Positions 1-9,221 are shown, numbered from the stretch's first letter. The stretch: DNA of 64,000 nt from Rhodoferax potami (GCF_032193765.1 NZ_JAVBIJ010000001.1:1612001-1676000); one strand, 5' to 3'. Translations and numbers: made by a program. The notes: generated by a model not told the origin, from the letters alone.

Positions 1-76
1 TGGTCATGGCGGTAAGTGATGAGCGCGTCCTGACGGACAATCGGGGAAGTTGAAATCTGAAAGCAGGAATTATCCG

Positions 77-1156
77 ATGTCTCTGGTGCCCTACGCCCTC
101 GCCCGCCGCGTTTTGTTCAATCTGGACCCCGAAGTCGCCCACGACATCACCATGGCAGGCCTCGCTGCCAGCCAGGGTAACCCTCTCAAACTGGCCTACT
201 GCAACAGCCGGGTGGACGACCCTGTCACCATCGCCGGCTTGAAGTTTCCCAACCGCGTAGGCATGGCCGCCGGCCTGGACAAAAACGCCCGCTGCATTGA
301 CGGCCTGGGCGCCATGGGCTTCGGCTTTGTGGAAGTGGGCACCGTCACCCCGCTGGCCCAGCCGGGCAACCCCAAGCCCCGCATGTTCCGTCTGCCAGAG
401 GCCAACGCGCTCATCAACCGCCTGGGCTTTAACAACCACGGCTTGGATGCCTTCATTGCGAATGTGCAGCGTTCTGCCCTGCGCCAGAGCAAAAATCCGT
501 CGCTGCTGCTGGGCCTGAACATCGGCAAAAACGCAGCCACCCCGATCGAAAAAGCCACCGACGATTACCTGATCTGTCTGGACGGTGTGTACCCTCATGC
601 GGACTACATCACCGTCAACATCTCCAGCCCCAACACCAAGAACCTGCGTAGCCTGCAAAGCGACGAGGCGCTGGACGCCCTGCTGGGCGCCATTGCCGAA
701 CGCCGTGAGCAACTGGCCCAGAAGCATGGCCAGCGCAAACCCGTCTTTTTGAAAATCGCCCCGGATCTGGAGGCCGACCAAGTCGCCGTGATCGCCGCCA
801 CCCTCCAACGCTATGGCACTGACAGCAGTGGCAAGGTCAACAATGCTTGGGGTGTGATCGGCACCAACACCACTTTGTCTCGTGAAGCCGTCAAGGGAAT
901 GCCTCACTGCGACGAGGCAGGCGGCCTGTCAGGCGCGCCGGTGCTGGAGAAAAGCAACGCTGTCATTGGCCAACTGCGTGCAGCGCTGGGCAAAGACTTC
1001 CCGATCATCGGGGTGGGCGGCATCATGAGCGCAGCCGATGCGGTGAGCAAAATCAAAGCGGGTGCGGATGCAGTGCAAATCTACACCGGTTTGATCTACT
1101 CCGGACCGCAGCTGGTGAAAGACGTAGCCGTGGCCATCAAAAACTTAAAGAAATAA
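77..1156 (+). CDS. pyrD: Dihydroorotate dehydrogenase (quinone), class 2
   Basis: Oxidises dihydroorotate to orotate in pyrimidine synthesis, passing electrons to the quinone pool at the inner membrane. The 359-residue protein has the class 2 N-terminal helical part ([16 protein letters not shown]), the FMN-barrel entry [10 protein letters not shown], the LGLNIGKN and [10 protein letters not shown] segments, and a C-terminal phosphate-binding stretch [14 protein letters not shown] chose the ATG at 77 because GCAGGA lies eight bases before it; an in-frame TTG at 50 has no ribosome-binding site and would add nine non-conserved residues. It is followed by a repeat with two hairpins and a convergent lipoprotein gene. 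Confidence 0.96.
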   Translation: MSLVPYALARRVLFNLDPEVAHDITMAGLAASQGNPLKLAYCNSRVDDPVTIAGLKFPNRVGMAAGLDKNARCIDGLGAMGFGFVEVGTVTPLAQPGNPKPRMFRLPEANALINRLGFNNHGLDAFIANVQRSALRQSKNPSLLLGLNIGKNAATPIEKATDDYLICLDGVYPHADYITVNISSPNTKNLRSLQSDEALDALLGAIAERREQLAQKHGQRKPVFLKIAPDLEADQVAVIAATLQRYGTDSSGKVNNAWGVIGTNTTLSREAVKGMPHCDEAGGLSGAPVLEKSNAVIGQLRAALGKDFPIIGVGGIMSAADAVSKIKAGADAVQIYTGLIYSGPQLVKDVAVAIKNLKK

Positions 1157-1159
1157 GCC

Positions 1160-1209
1160 GCTAGCGCACGTTCCGCGTGCGCCAGCAGCTATATTTTTCA
1201 TAGCAAATC
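1160..1209 (-). repeat. Dispersed palindromic repeat, copy H
   Basis: Read on the minus strand this begins TTTGCTATGAAAAATATAGC and continues CTGCTGGCGCA, matching the repeat core used elsewhere in the window. It holds two hairpins on the plus strand: GCGCACG/CGTGCGC (1164-1182) and GCTAT/ATAGC (1188-1204). Lying between convergent pyrD and the DUF4394 gene, it may act as a bidirectional transcription stop, although there is no clean U-tract. Confidence 0.75.
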
Positions 1210-2077
1210 AGGGCTCGACGGCCAAGCCCAAGACCCTGGCTCCATCTCCGATGGTGCCGATAAAGGTGCCTTTGCCTGTCTGCAAATCTACGCTGTATAG
1301 GCGTGTGGTGGCGTGGGACTTCAGGCGCACTGCCGCAAATGCGGCACCGCTGACGTCTGCAATGTCCATGCTCGCATCCGACATGTCGGTCACACCGAGG
1401 GCACCCACGGTGTAGAGCTGGCCCGTGTTGAATGACACCACGGGCTGCACGCCTTCCGCGCTACCCATGGTGACCAGGAAGCCTCCGTTGCGGTCGATCG
1501 CAAAGTTGGTGGTCAGCTTGTCGTCTTTTTTGTTGTAGGTGTAGGCCGCTGCGGCCACCTCTGGCTTCACACCTGCACGCCGGTCGCCTGCGGCATAAAA
1601 CGGCACAGGGTCTGTCGCGGCCAGGGCACCGGTGTCGGGGTGCAGCCGCACATTCTGGCCACTGGTGCTCATGACCCGCACACGGTCGGCCACCGGGTTG
1701 AAATCCATGCCGATGGCGTCGCCCTGTAAGGCCACCGCTGGCGCCGCACCCACCGGCTTCAAAACGCCGGTAGCGGTATCCACGGTGTAGAGCCGGCCGG
1801 ACTTGGCCAACGCAAACAGCACCCCTTTGGCGATGCGGTAGTCGATCCCGACCAGGGTATCGCCCGTGGCCAGCCCGGAGAGCTGCACCCGCTTCAAGAC
1901 CTTGGTCGGCTGGCCGGCATTGAGCGTCAAGAGCTCCAGCTTGTCAGTCACCACTTGCAAGGTTTCTTTGCTCGGCGTGCCGGCGCCTTCTTGCATCGCG
2001 GTGCATCCGCTCAAGGCTAAGGCGATAAACGCACTACCGGCTAACGCGCTGCGGCGCAGTGTGGGCGATATTTTCAT
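1208..2077 (-). CDS. DUF4394 domain lipoprotein
   Basis: An exported lipoprotein of 289 residues with a lipobox LALSGC near residue 25, so probably acylated and anchored in an envelope membrane. The mature part resembles the DUF4394 family: beta-propeller-like repeats such as LVGIDYRIAKGVLFALAKSG and IGMDFNPVADRVRVMS. The ATG at 2077 is preferred because AAAGGA lies upstream and a signal peptide starts right there; the longer frame to 2122 would bury the signal peptide. The biochemical role is unknown. It sits downstream of, but probably separate from, the flavoprotein gene at 2135-3238. Confidence 0.8.
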   Translation of the reverse strand: MKISPTLRRSALAGSAFIALALSGCTAMQEGAGTPSKETLQVVTDKLELLTLNAGQPTKVLKRVQLSGLATGDTLVGIDYRIAKGVLFALAKSGRLYTVDTATGVLKPVGAAPAVALQGDAIGMDFNPVADRVRVMSTSGQNVRLHPDTGALAATDPVPFYAAGDRRAGVKPEVAAAAYTYNKKDDKLTTNFAIDRNGGFLVTMGSAEGVQPVVSFNTGQLYTVGALGVTDMSDASMDIADVSGAAFAAVRLKSHATTRLYSVDLQTGKGTFIGTIGDGARVLGLAVEP

Positions 2078-2134
2078 GAAATGGGTCCTTTCTGTGGGTG
2101 AAAAAAGCCCTGGCCGGCGCAATAGCGCTGTGGC

Positions 2135-3238
2135 TCAGGTTGCGTGAATCAGTCCGACCACATGGTCGGCGATTGCCAGTGCACTGGTCAAGCCCGGGGA
2201 CTCGATGCCGAACAAATTGATCCAACCGGGCACGCCGTGTACCTCCGCGGTCTGGATCAAAAAGTCAGCAGCGGGCTCACCGGGACCGGAAATCTTGGGT
2301 CGCATTCCGGCATACGCGGGCTGAAGGGCACCATCAGGCAAAGCCGGCCAATAGCTGCGAATCGCCTGGTAAAAAGCCTCGCCTCTGCCGGGCTCCACGT
2401 CCAAATCCGCAGGATCATCCACCCACTGGACATCCGGCCCGAAGCGGGCTTGCCCGCCGAGGTCCAGGGTGAGGTGCACGCCTAGGCCCGCCGCCTCCGG
2501 CATCGGGTACACCAGATGGGTGAAGGGGCTGCGCCCTGCCAGGGTGAAATAGTTGCCCTTGGCGTAACGTGCTTGTGGGATGGTGTCGACCAACATTCCT
2601 TTGCAGTGGCGAGCTACCGCACAGGCTTGCAAACCCGCCGCATTGATGACCAGCGCGGCTTGAAATTCAGTGCCATCATTTGCTACCAAATTTATAGCGC
2701 CATGCGCATACATTGCGCCGGCCAAGGGCGAATTCAATGCCACAACACCGCCCGCCGCCTCCAGATCGCCCCACAAAGACACCATCAGCGCATGGCTATC
2801 CAGAATGCCGGTGCTGGGTGACCACAAGGCACCCACACAGTGAAGATGGGGCTCCCTGGCGCTTGCCTGTGCGGCACTCAAAAACTCAAGGTCGAATACG
2901 CCATTGGCAATTGCCTGCCGGTGCAATCTCTCCAGCTGCAGCATCTGCTCCGGCCGGGTCGCCACCATCAACTTGCCACACCGCTGAAAAGGCAACTGCC
3001 GCTCTTCGAGATAGTGGTACAGCTGCTGTTTGCCTTGAACACACAGCCGTGCCTTGAGCGAGCCACTGGGGTAGTAGATGCCGGCGTGGATCACCTCGCT
3101 GCTGCGCGAACTGGTCTGGGTGCCTATCGCATCGCAGGCCTCAAGCACCCACACATCCCGCCCGGTTTGGGCAATAGCCCGCGCGACTGCTAAGCCTACA
3201 ACGCCCGCCCCCACCACCACGCAATCTACGCGCTCCAT
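2135..3238 (-). CDS. FAD-dependent oxidoreductase, DAO / L-2-hydroxyglutarate oxidase-like
   Basis: A 367-residue flavoprotein of the D-amino-acid oxidase fold. It opens with a dinucleotide-binding motif VVGAGVVGLAVARA (from about residue 8), followed by SSEVIHAGIYYPSGSLKA, typical of the LhgO/YgaF branch that oxidises 2-hydroxy acids such as L-2-hydroxyglutarate. The substrate cannot be fixed from sequence. The ATG at 3238 places it four bases after the stop of the upstream lipoprotein gene, so the two are probably cotranscribed. Residues 173-187 are encoded by a copy of the dispersed repeat (YAHGAINLVA), a likely inserted surface segment. Confidence 0.82.
   Translation of the reverse strand: MERVDCVVVGAGVVGLAVARAIAQTGRDVWVLEACDAIGTQTSSRSSEVIHAGIYYPSGSLKARLCVQGKQQLYHYLEERQLPFQRCGKLMVATRPEQMLQLERLHRQAIANGVFDLEFLSAAQASAREPHLHCVGALWSPSTGILDSHALMVSLWGDLEAAGGVVALNSPLAGAMYAHGAINLVANDGTEFQAALVINAAGLQACAVARHCKGMLVDTIPQARYAKGNYFTLAGRSPFTHLVYPMPEAAGLGVHLTLDLGGQARFGPDVQWVDDPADLDVEPGRGEAFYQAIRSYWPALPDGALQPAYAGMRPKISGPGEPAADFLIQTAEVHGVPGWINLFGIESPGLTSALAIADHVVGLIHAT
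2679..2720 (+). repeat. Dispersed palindromic repeat, copy D (inside flavoprotein gene)
   Basis: TTTGCTACCAAATTTATAGC followed by GCCATGCGCATACATTGCGC matches the repeat core. It lies inside the minus-strand flavoprotein gene and is translated there as GAMYAHGAINLVAN, in the same frame as the copies in the enoyl-CoA hydratase-like and malonyl-CoA decarboxylase genes. Confidence 0.7.
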
Positions 3239-3242
3239 CGTT

Positions 3243-3695
3243 TTAGGGGCTCGCGGGTGGAGTGGCGCGCGACAAGTAGGCCTGTGCTTCGTTGGCATCC
3301 ATACCGAATGTCAAGGCGGCGGTGGCCTCACCATGAAGCCCAAAGGCGTAGCCCTTGACTTCATTGACCATGACAAACTGCATGGAGAACATCGCACCAT
3401 CGCTGCAGCGCATGTCCATGGAACCCCCGGTGACGCTGGTAAACCGGAGCGAGCCGGCACAGCTGGCGATGCTGCCCGTGCCGGAAAGGCTCATATCGCC
3501 CGTGCGGTCGGGCCGCAAACTCACCACGCCCTCCAAGCGCTGCCCTCCGGTTTGCAACAATGCAGGCCGTGGGGTTGTGACAAGGCGCCACCCCACGTGC
3601 TCTACCAAGGCGCAAGCGGTGAGCCACGCCGCCATCCCGAGGGTGGCGAGCACTCGGCAAACGCGCATCAGCTGTGGCCCCAGGGTAAATTGCAT
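3243..3695 (-). CDS. Small putative lipoprotein
   Basis: A protein of 150 residues with a hydrophobic N-terminal segment (VCRVLATLGMAAWLTAC) ending in a plausible lipobox LTAC, so probably a lipoprotein. The remainder, with segments such as LEGVVSLRPDRTGDMSLSG and GSMDMRCSDGAMFSMQF, looks like a small beta-rich domain; I do not recognise the family. The ATG at 3695 has GAAGGA six bases upstream; a second ATG two codons earlier abuts that site and is less likely. It precedes the flavoprotein gene by four bases and diverges from the hydrolase gene at 3835. Confidence 0.7.
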   Translation of the reverse strand: MQFTLGPQLMRVCRVLATLGMAAWLTACALVEHVGWRLVTTPRPALLQTGGQRLEGVVSLRPDRTGDMSLSGTGSIASCAGSLRFTSVTGGSMDMRCSDGAMFSMQFVMVNEVKGYAFGLHGEATAALTFGMDANEAQAYLSRATPPASP

Positions 3696-3834
3696 CGTCA
3701 TTCCTTCAGTCCGGCCAACGAGGAGCCGTTGTACTATCTTAGCGACGCAGCGCGGCTCTGACCCTGACAAAAGCGCGGATCTGACAGGGCATTTCCCGCG
3801 CCGCGAGCTCCCCCCGTACCCAGGAGACCTTTTC

Positions 3835-4890
3835 TTGAAGCCTGCTTATCCATCTGCCCATTCAGCCGCGACGGCCGTGGCTCCTGCTTTTGCCAAGCAA
3901 GGTTGGTTCAAAGCGATCACCGGGACACTCGCTGTTTTGGCCGTGCTGGTGGCGGTCTATCTGGTGGGCCCCCGCAACGAATTTGGTGCCCCAACAGCGA
4001 CACCGCGCGCCCAAGCCCCCCAGGACTTGGCCGCTTTGGATGCCTGGCTGGCAGTACAAGAGGCCACCGTGCCCGGTATCAAAACGGGAAATGCCAAGGG
4101 CATCGTTTGGGCGAAAAACCCCGGCCAGAAAACACCGTGGGCTGTGGTCTACCTGCACGGTTTCTCTGCCAGCAGGCTGGAAACCGCCCCCCTCACCGGA
4201 CAAGTGGCGCAGGGTCTGGGCGCCAACGTGTTCTACACCCGTCTGACGGGCCATGGCGTGCCTGGCGCAGCCATGGGCGACGCCAAGGTGCAAGACTGGC
4301 TGGCAGACGCACAAGAAGCGCTGAATATCGGGCGTCAGTTGGGCGATCGGGTGTTGGTCATCAGCTGCTCTACCGGTGCAACGCTGGCGACCTGGCTCGA
4401 AGTCAACGGCCCCAAAACCGGTGTAGCCGGACATGTGTTTGTATCCCCCAACTTCGGGCCTAAAGACGAGCGCGCAGATCTGATCAACGGCCCATGGGGC
4501 CACCAGATCGCTTTTGCCTTGCTCGGCCAGGAGCGTACCCACACGCCCGCCAGCGATGCTGAAAGCCAAGCCTGGACCAGCAGCTACCCGACCCGCAGCC
4601 TGTTTCCCATGATGGCACTGGTCAAAGCCACCCGCGAGAGCCCGCTGGAGCGCTTCTCGGCGCCCGTCATGATGCTGTACAGCGCCGACGACAAAACGGT
4701 AGAACCCCGCCTCTCGCAAGCCGCGTTGGACCGCTTCAGTTCAAGCAACAAAAATCTGGTAAAAGTCGACTACAGCGAAGCCAAAGGCCAGCATGTACTG
4801 GCAGGCGAGATCCGGGCCCCGGCAGCCACCGCCCCTATGGCACAAAGCATTCTTCAATGGGTCGCCACACTCGGCCCGCTTGCACCATGA
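3835..4890 (+). CDS. Membrane-anchored alpha/beta hydrolase
   Basis: A 351-residue hydrolase with one N-terminal transmembrane segment (about residues 27-45), so the catalytic domain probably faces the periplasm. The fold is indicated by VVYLHGFSASRLET near residue 106 (oxyanion region), a nucleophile elbow VISCSTGAT near 178, an acid in MLYSADDKTVEP and a catalytic histidine in GQHVLAG near 322. The nucleophile motif is SCSTG rather than the usual GxSxG. The start is a TTG at 3835 with AGGAG eight bases upstream; no ATG fits. Its stop overlaps the start of the PilZ gene, suggesting translational coupling. Substrate unknown; a carboxylesterase or lipase is most likely. Confidence 0.8.
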   Translation: MKPAYPSAHSAATAVAPAFAKQGWFKAITGTLAVLAVLVAVYLVGPRNEFGAPTATPRAQAPQDLAALDAWLAVQEATVPGIKTGNAKGIVWAKNPGQKTPWAVVYLHGFSASRLETAPLTGQVAQGLGANVFYTRLTGHGVPGAAMGDAKVQDWLADAQEALNIGRQLGDRVLVISCSTGATLATWLEVNGPKTGVAGHVFVSPNFGPKDERADLINGPWGHQIAFALLGQERTHTPASDAESQAWTSSYPTRSLFPMMALVKATRESPLERFSAPVMMLYSADDKTVEPRLSQAALDRFSSSNKNLVKVDYSEAKGQHVLAGEIRAPAATAPMAQSILQWVATLGPLAP

Positions 4891-5573
4891 CACCTGACAT
4901 GACAGCCAAGGCCCCCACCACCGGCGATACCCCCGAGGTTTTGCGCCTGCCGCTGCGCCAACTGGGCCTGCGCTCCGGCATGGCGCTGCAGACTCGGCGC
5001 TTGGTAGAAGGCACCAGCAAAACAGAGGCCCAGTTTTTTGGTGCGATCGAGGGCAAGGGCGTGATGGTAGGGCCCGCCAACTCGGATGCGGTGCAAACCG
5101 GGCTGACCACTGGCGAGGTGTGCATCGTGCGAGGCTTCACGGGGCAGTACGAGTTTTCTTTCATCAGCAAAGTCCTGCAGACTTTTGAGGCGCCCTTTGC
5201 CTACGCGTTGCTGGCCTACCCTGCGCAAGTCGATGCCAAACGGGTACGCCAGTCCATGCGAACCAAAGTTGCTTGGCCTGCGCAGGTGCGCAGCGCATCG
5301 GAGGGTGCATTCCGCCCTGTCACCCTAGCGGATTTGAGCCCTTACGGCTCCATGGTTCTGAGCGCGGAGGCATTGGGCAGTGTAGGCGACACCATCGCCT
5401 GGAAGCTGGTGGCCCAGGTGGGGTCCACACTCGTCCAGCTGGAGCTGCAAGCCAAAATATGCCATCACAGCCGCCCCACGGGCCTCGACCATTGGATTGT
5501 GGGTTTGGCGTTTCAGCAACTGAGCGCCGAGGACATCGTGCGGCTGCACTATTTGGTGAACACCGGGGCCTAG
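4887..5573 (+). CDS. PilZ domain protein, YcgR/flagellar-brake-like
   Basis: A 228-residue predicted cyclic di-GMP effector. The N-terminal half resembles the YcgR N domain (LRSGMALQTRRLVEG, FSFISKVLQTFEAPFAYALLAYP). The PilZ domain starts near residue 115 with RQSMR, fitting the RxxxR ligand motif, and DLSPYG fits (D/N)xSxxG, so ligand binding looks intact. The ATG at 4887 overlaps the TGA of the hydrolase (ATGA). Family members slow flagella or control surface polysaccharide; the local partner is unknown. A rho-independent terminator follows at 5606-5640. Confidence 0.85.
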   Translation: MTPDMTAKAPTTGDTPEVLRLPLRQLGLRSGMALQTRRLVEGTSKTEAQFFGAIEGKGVMVGPANSDAVQTGLTTGEVCIVRGFTGQYEFSFISKVLQTFEAPFAYALLAYPAQVDAKRVRQSMRTKVAWPAQVRSASEGAFRPVTLADLSPYGSMVLSAEALGSVGDTIAWKLVAQVGSTLVQLELQAKICHHSRPTGLDHWIVGLAFQQLSAEDIVRLHYLVNTGA

Positions 5574-5605
5574 CCCGAACGCCTGCGCACGCCGTCCTGA
5601 CAAAC

Positions 5606-5640
5606 AAAAAAGCCTTCCAAGCGAACTTGGAAGGCTTTTT
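5606..5640. terminator. Bidirectional rho-independent terminator
   Basis: AAGCCTTCCAAG (5610-5621), a CGAA tetraloop and CTTGGAAGGCTT (5626-5637) form a 12-bp perfect stem flanked by A-runs on the left and T-runs on the right. It can end the PilZ transcript on the plus strand and the tRNA-Val/isc-dnaQ transcript on the minus strand. Confidence 0.9.
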
Positions 5641-5643
5641 ATC

Positions 5644-5718
5644 TGGTGGGCGATGCAAGTTTCGAACTTGCGACCCCTGCAGTGTGAATGCAGTGCTCTA
5701 CCCCTGAGCTAATCGCCC
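5644..5718 (-). tRNA. tRNA-Val, anticodon CAC
   Basis: On the minus strand the sequence folds as a full cloverleaf: acceptor GGGCGAT/ATCGCCC, D arm GCTC/GAGC, anticodon arm CTGCA-TTCACAC-TGCAG giving anticodon CAC (reads GUG, valine), and T arm GCAAG-TTCGAAA-CTTGC. The discriminator is A and the CCA end is encoded (5644-5646). It lies 49 bases after dnaQ and ends just before the bidirectional terminator. Confidence 0.96.
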
Positions 5719-5752
5719 TTGAAACTGTGATCCCGTATCAAGGAAGCCTCAA

Positions 5753-5758
5753 ATTATA
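5753..5758 (-). promoter_or_regulatory. Possible -10 element for tRNA-Val
   Basis: A perfect TATAAT on the minus strand, about 35 bases before the 5' end of the mature tRNA. No good -35 element is visible at the right distance inside the dnaQ 3' end, so the tRNA may also be transcribed from the isc-dnaQ operon. Confidence 0.4.
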
Positions 5759-5767
5759 TACCATTTT

Positions 5768-6478
5768 TTAGGCCATTTGCTTCCAGACCGTTTTTCCGCC
5801 GCTAGATTTGTCCAACTGGGCCAAAACATCATCGTGCGCGGCCATTTCTTGGGCATTCGCTTCCAAGACTGGCAGTTGCATGGTACGCAAGTCCAACTGC
5901 TCCACTACCAAGCCGGGCTCTTGGGTATCGCTACTCTCCATCAACAAGGCATCTTGGCCCCGGGTCATGTTGATGTAAACGTCGGCCAGCAGCTCGGCAT
6001 CCAACAGCGCCCCGTGCAAGGTGCGCCCTGAGTTGTCTACCTCCAAGCGATCGCACAAAGCATCCAGGCTGTTGCGTTTGCCCGGAAACATTTCCTTGGC
6101 CATCACCAAGGTGTCCAAGACACTGCCGACAAAACTCTTGAACGGCTTCTTGCCAGTGCGCTTGAGCTCCATGTCCAGAAAGGACAGGTCAAAAGGCGCG
6201 TTGTGGATGATGATTTCGGCGCCCGCTACATAGTCCACCAGCTCTTGGGCAATCTCCTCAAAGCGGGGCTTGTCGCTCAAAAACTGGGTTGTCAGCCCGT
6301 GGACCCGCAACGCACCCTCGTCGCTGTCCCGCCCAGGGTTCAGGTAAAAGTGCAGATTGTTCCCGGTGAGCTTGCGGTTGACGAGTTCCACGCAGCCGAT
6401 TTCCACCATGCGGTCCGGATGGTCCGGATGGTTGGCGTAAAAACCGGTGGTTTCCGTGTCAAGAACAATCTGGCGCAT
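5768..6478 (-). CDS. dnaQ: DNA polymerase III epsilon subunit (3'-5' exonuclease)
   Basis: Proofreading exonuclease of the replicative polymerase, 236 residues. It shows the DEDDh motifs: IVLDTETTG at the N-terminus (ExoI), IIIHNAPFDLSFLD (ExoII) and HGALLDAELLADVY (ExoIII), with the long C-terminal tail that tethers it to the alpha subunit. The ATG at 6478 sits eight bases after the stop of fdx, making dnaQ the last protein gene of the isc operon here. A longer in-frame extension to 6703 lies on top of fdx and is rejected. Confidence 0.95.
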   Translation of the reverse strand: MRQIVLDTETTGFYANHPDHPDRMVEIGCVELVNRKLTGNNLHFYLNPGRDSDEGALRVHGLTTQFLSDKPRFEEIAQELVDYVAGAEIIIHNAPFDLSFLDMELKRTGKKPFKSFVGSVLDTLVMAKEMFPGKRNSLDALCDRLEVDNSGRTLHGALLDAELLADVYINMTRGQDALLMESSDTQEPGLVVEQLDLRTMQLPVLEANAQEMAAHDDVLAQLDKSSGGKTVWKQMA

Positions 6479-6486
6479 GGTCTGTC

Positions 6487-6825
6487 TCAGTGGTTTTCGC
6501 GGGCGTGGTTGATGGTGTATTTGGGAATCTGTACCACCAGGTCTTGCTGCGCCAGGTAAGCCTGGCAACTCAATCGGGACTGTGGCTCCAGGCCCCAGGC
6601 GCGGTCCAACAGGTCTTCTTCTGTTTCTTCCGCCGCATTCAAGCTTTGCAAACCTTCGCGCACGATCACGTGGCAGGTAGTACAGGCGCAGCTCATGTCG
6701 CACGCATGTTCAATCTGGATACCGTTTTCCAGCAACGCCTCGCAAATGGAAGTGCCGGGTGCCGCTTTTAACTCAACCCCTTCAGGGCAATACTCAGGGT
6801 GCGGCAGAATTTTGATGATAGGCAT
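6487..6825 (-). CDS. fdx: Isc-type [2Fe-2S] ferredoxin
   Basis: Supplies electrons for Fe-S cluster assembly on IscU. The 112-residue protein carries cluster ligands in ACDMSCACTTCHV (C-x5-C-x2-C) and a later cysteine in SRLSCQAYLA, matching the adrenodoxin-like Isc ferredoxin. It lies 12 bases after hscA and 8 bases before dnaQ, within the minus-strand isc operon. Confidence 0.96.
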   Translation of the reverse strand: MPIIKILPHPEYCPEGVELKAAPGTSICEALLENGIQIEHACDMSCACTTCHVIVREGLQSLNAAEETEEDLLDRAWGLEPQSRLSCQAYLAQQDLVVQIPKYTINHARENH

Positions 6826-6837
6826 GGTCAGTTCACT

Positions 6838-8694
6838 TCAAATGGATTCAATGCTTTTGCCGGCCAGTGCTTCTGAAATACCTTTGTTCATCCGCATGGC
6901 GGCAAAGGGCTCTGTCACATCGGCCAGCGCCTTGATCGCGGTTTCAATCACGGCAGGGTCAGTAACCTGCGTGGCAGCGGTCACATCGGCAATTGCGGCA
7001 TCAATGGCAGTGCGCTCTGCGGCATTGAGAAGCTCACCATCCGCCTCCAACGCACTGCGCGTCGCCATGATCAAGCGATCGGCGTCCACCCGGGCTTCCA
7101 CCAAGGCGCGGGCTCGCATATCGGCCTCGGCAGTGGCAAAGCTGTCTTTGAGCATGGCGGCAATTTGATCATCAGTGAGTCCGTAAGACGGCTTCACATC
7201 AATCCGGGCCTCCACACCGCTGACTTGCTCTTTGGCAGAGACGTTCAACAAGCCGTCGGCATCCACGGTGAAGGTCACCCGGATGCGGGCTGCGCCTGCT
7301 GCCATGGGGGGAATGCCTCGTAGCTCAAACCGCGCCAGGCTGCGGCAATCGGCGACGAGGTCCCGCTCACCCTGGACGACATGCAAGGCCAATGCGGTCT
7401 GGCCGTCTTTGTAGGTTGTGAAATCCTGCGCCATGGCAGTAGGGATGGTTTGGTTGCGCGGCACAATGCGCTCGACCAAGCCCCCCATGGTTTCCACCCC
7501 CAACGACAAGGGAATCACGTCCAGCAGCAATAAATCTCCACCGGGGTTGTTGCCTGCCAGCTGGTTAGCCTGAATGGCGGCACCCAGCGCCACCACCTCA
7601 TCCGGATTCAAATTGGTCAACGGCTCTTGACCAAAAAAGGCCTGCACGGCAGCCTTGATCTGGGGCATGCGCGTAGAGCCGCCCACCAGAACCACACCCT
7701 GAACATCTTCTTTGCTGAGCGACGCATCTCGCAAAGCCTTGCGTACGGCTTGCAAGGTGCGCGCCGTCAGGTCTTTGGTGACCGCCTCGAAATCCTCACG
7801 CCGGACACCCAGATCGATAGCGCCTGCTGACAGATCCACTTCCACGCTGGCAATTTCTTCAGCCGACAAGGCTTCTTTGCAAGAGCGTGCCTCTGCCATC
7901 AACACCGCCTGGTCCTCAGGGGTGGGGGCTGCAAGGCCGGAAGTTTGCAGCAACCACTCCGCCAATGCGCGGTCGTAGTCATCGCCCCCCAAGGCGGAGT
8001 CGCCGCCGGTGGCCAACACTTCAAAAACGCCTTGCGACAAACGAAGAATAGAAATATCGAAGGTACCGCCGCCCAAGTCATAAATGGCGTAGACCCCTTC
8101 CGAGGCATTGTCCAAACCATAAGCAATGGCGGCCGCAGTCGGCTCGTTGATCAAACGCAAGACATTCAGGCCCGCAAGTTGGGCAGCGTCTTTGGTGGCT
8201 TGGCGCTGTGCATCATCAAAATACGCCGGTACCGTGATGACGGCACCGTAAATGTCATCATTGAAGCTGTCTTCAGCCCGAAACCGCAAGGTCGCCAGGA
8301 TCTCAGCACTGACTTCCACCGGGCTCTTCACCCCTGCAATCGTGCGGATTCGGGCCATCCCCGGCTCGTTCACCAAGGCAAACGGCAGCTTGTCGGCGTG
8401 CGCAATATCCGCAAAACCGCGCCCCATCAGGCGCTTGGCAGATGCAATCGTGTTCCCCGGGTCGGTGGTTTGATTCGCCAAGGCGTCAAAGCCGATCTGC
8501 CGGCGATCGGCATCCAGATACCGCACCACACTGGGCAACACCACCCGGCCCTGCGCGTCAGGCAGGCACTCCGCCACACCGCTGCGCACTGCGGCCACCA
8601 AGGAGTGGGTGGTCCCTAAATCGATACCAACGGCAATACGGCGCTCATGCGGATTGGGGGATTGGCCGGGTTCTGAAATTTGCAAAAGCGCCAT
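6838..8694 (-). CDS. hscA: Fe-S assembly chaperone HscA (Hsp70 family)
   Basis: Specialised Hsp70 that, with HscB, drives cluster transfer from IscU. The 618 residues include the ATPase signatures [27 protein letters not shown] and [13 protein letters not shown], then the substrate-binding domain ([13 protein letters not shown]). HscA rather than DnaK is indicated by length, the short C-terminal tail ending AGKSIESI, and its position between hscB and fdx (gaps of 11 and 12 bases). Confidence 0.96.
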   Translation of the reverse strand: MALLQISEPGQSPNPHERRIAVGIDLGTTHSLVAAVRSGVAECLPDAQGRVVLPSVVRYLDADRRQIGFDALANQTTDPGNTIASAKRLMGRGFADIAHADKLPFALVNEPGMARIRTIAGVKSPVEVSAEILATLRFRAEDSFNDDIYGAVITVPAYFDDAQRQATKDAAQLAGLNVLRLINEPTAAAIAYGLDNASEGVYAIYDLGGGTFDISILRLSQGVFEVLATGGDSALGGDDYDRALAEWLLQTSGLAAPTPEDQAVLMAEARSCKEALSAEEIASVEVDLSAGAIDLGVRREDFEAVTKDLTARTLQAVRKALRDASLSKEDVQGVVLVGGSTRMPQIKAAVQAFFGQEPLTNLNPDEVVALGAAIQANQLAGNNPGGDLLLLDVIPLSLGVETMGGLVERIVPRNQTIPTAMAQDFTTYKDGQTALALHVVQGERDLVADCRSLARFELRGIPPMAAGAARIRVTFTVDADGLLNVSAKEQVSGVEARIDVKPSYGLTDDQIAAMLKDSFATAEADMRARALVEARVDADRLIMATRSALEADGELLNAAERTAIDAAIADVTAATQVTDPAVIETAIKALADVTEPFAAMRMNKGISEALAGKSIESI

Positions 8695-8705
8695 GACATC
8701 TCACA

Positions 8706-9221
8706 CTATTCAAATTGATCTAAACGCTGATGCAGGTCGAGCGCGAACTTATCGATAAACATCAAAGCCCGCACGTGACTCACCGCGGCTTCAAAGTCTT
8801 TTGTTTGGTCCAACGCAGTCTCGCAGGCGCCCCGCAGCTCCTGCCGGCTTTGTTGCACCTTGGCCAATAAAGCCTCCAGTGCGCTTGCGCCATTCGCATC
8901 ATCCAGCGCCTCGCGCCACTCCATCTGCTGCATAAGAAATGCAGCGGGCATGGCGGTGTTGCTGTGCGCCTGAATGGGCTTTCCGGCCAACTCACACAAG
9001 TAGGCAGCACGCTTCAGGGGATCTTTTAAGCGTTGGTAGGCCTCGTTGACCCTGACAGACCATTGCAATGCCACCCGCTGGGCTGCAGGACCATGAGATG
9101 CAAATTTATCCGGATGGGCTTCCCTCTGAAGCTCCTTCCAGCGCGCATCGATGGAGGCACGATCCTGCGCGAACGCCCTAGTCAAACCGAAGAGGGCAAA
9201 GTCATCGTCTTGCAGGTTCAC
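8706..9221 (-). CDS. hscB: Fe-S assembly co-chaperone HscB (J-protein)
   Basis: J-domain protein of 171 residues that delivers IscU to HscA. The J domain occupies about residues 1-75 with the HPD tripeptide in REAHPDKFA; the C-terminal three-helix IscU-binding domain follows. Its start overlaps the end of iscA by four bases, indicating translational coupling. Confidence 0.95.
   Translation of the reverse strand: MNLQDDDFALFGLTRAFAQDRASIDARWKELQREAHPDKFASHGPAAQRVALQWSVRVNEAYQRLKDPLKRAAYLCELAGKPIQAHSNTAMPAAFLMQQMEWREALDDANGASALEALLAKVQQSRQELRGACETALDQTKDFEAAVSHVRALMFIDKFALDLHQRLDQFE

Noticed and set aside
50..76. TTG start extending pyrD by nine residues
   Set aside because: No ribosome-binding site and no conservation expected; the ATG at 77 is well placed.
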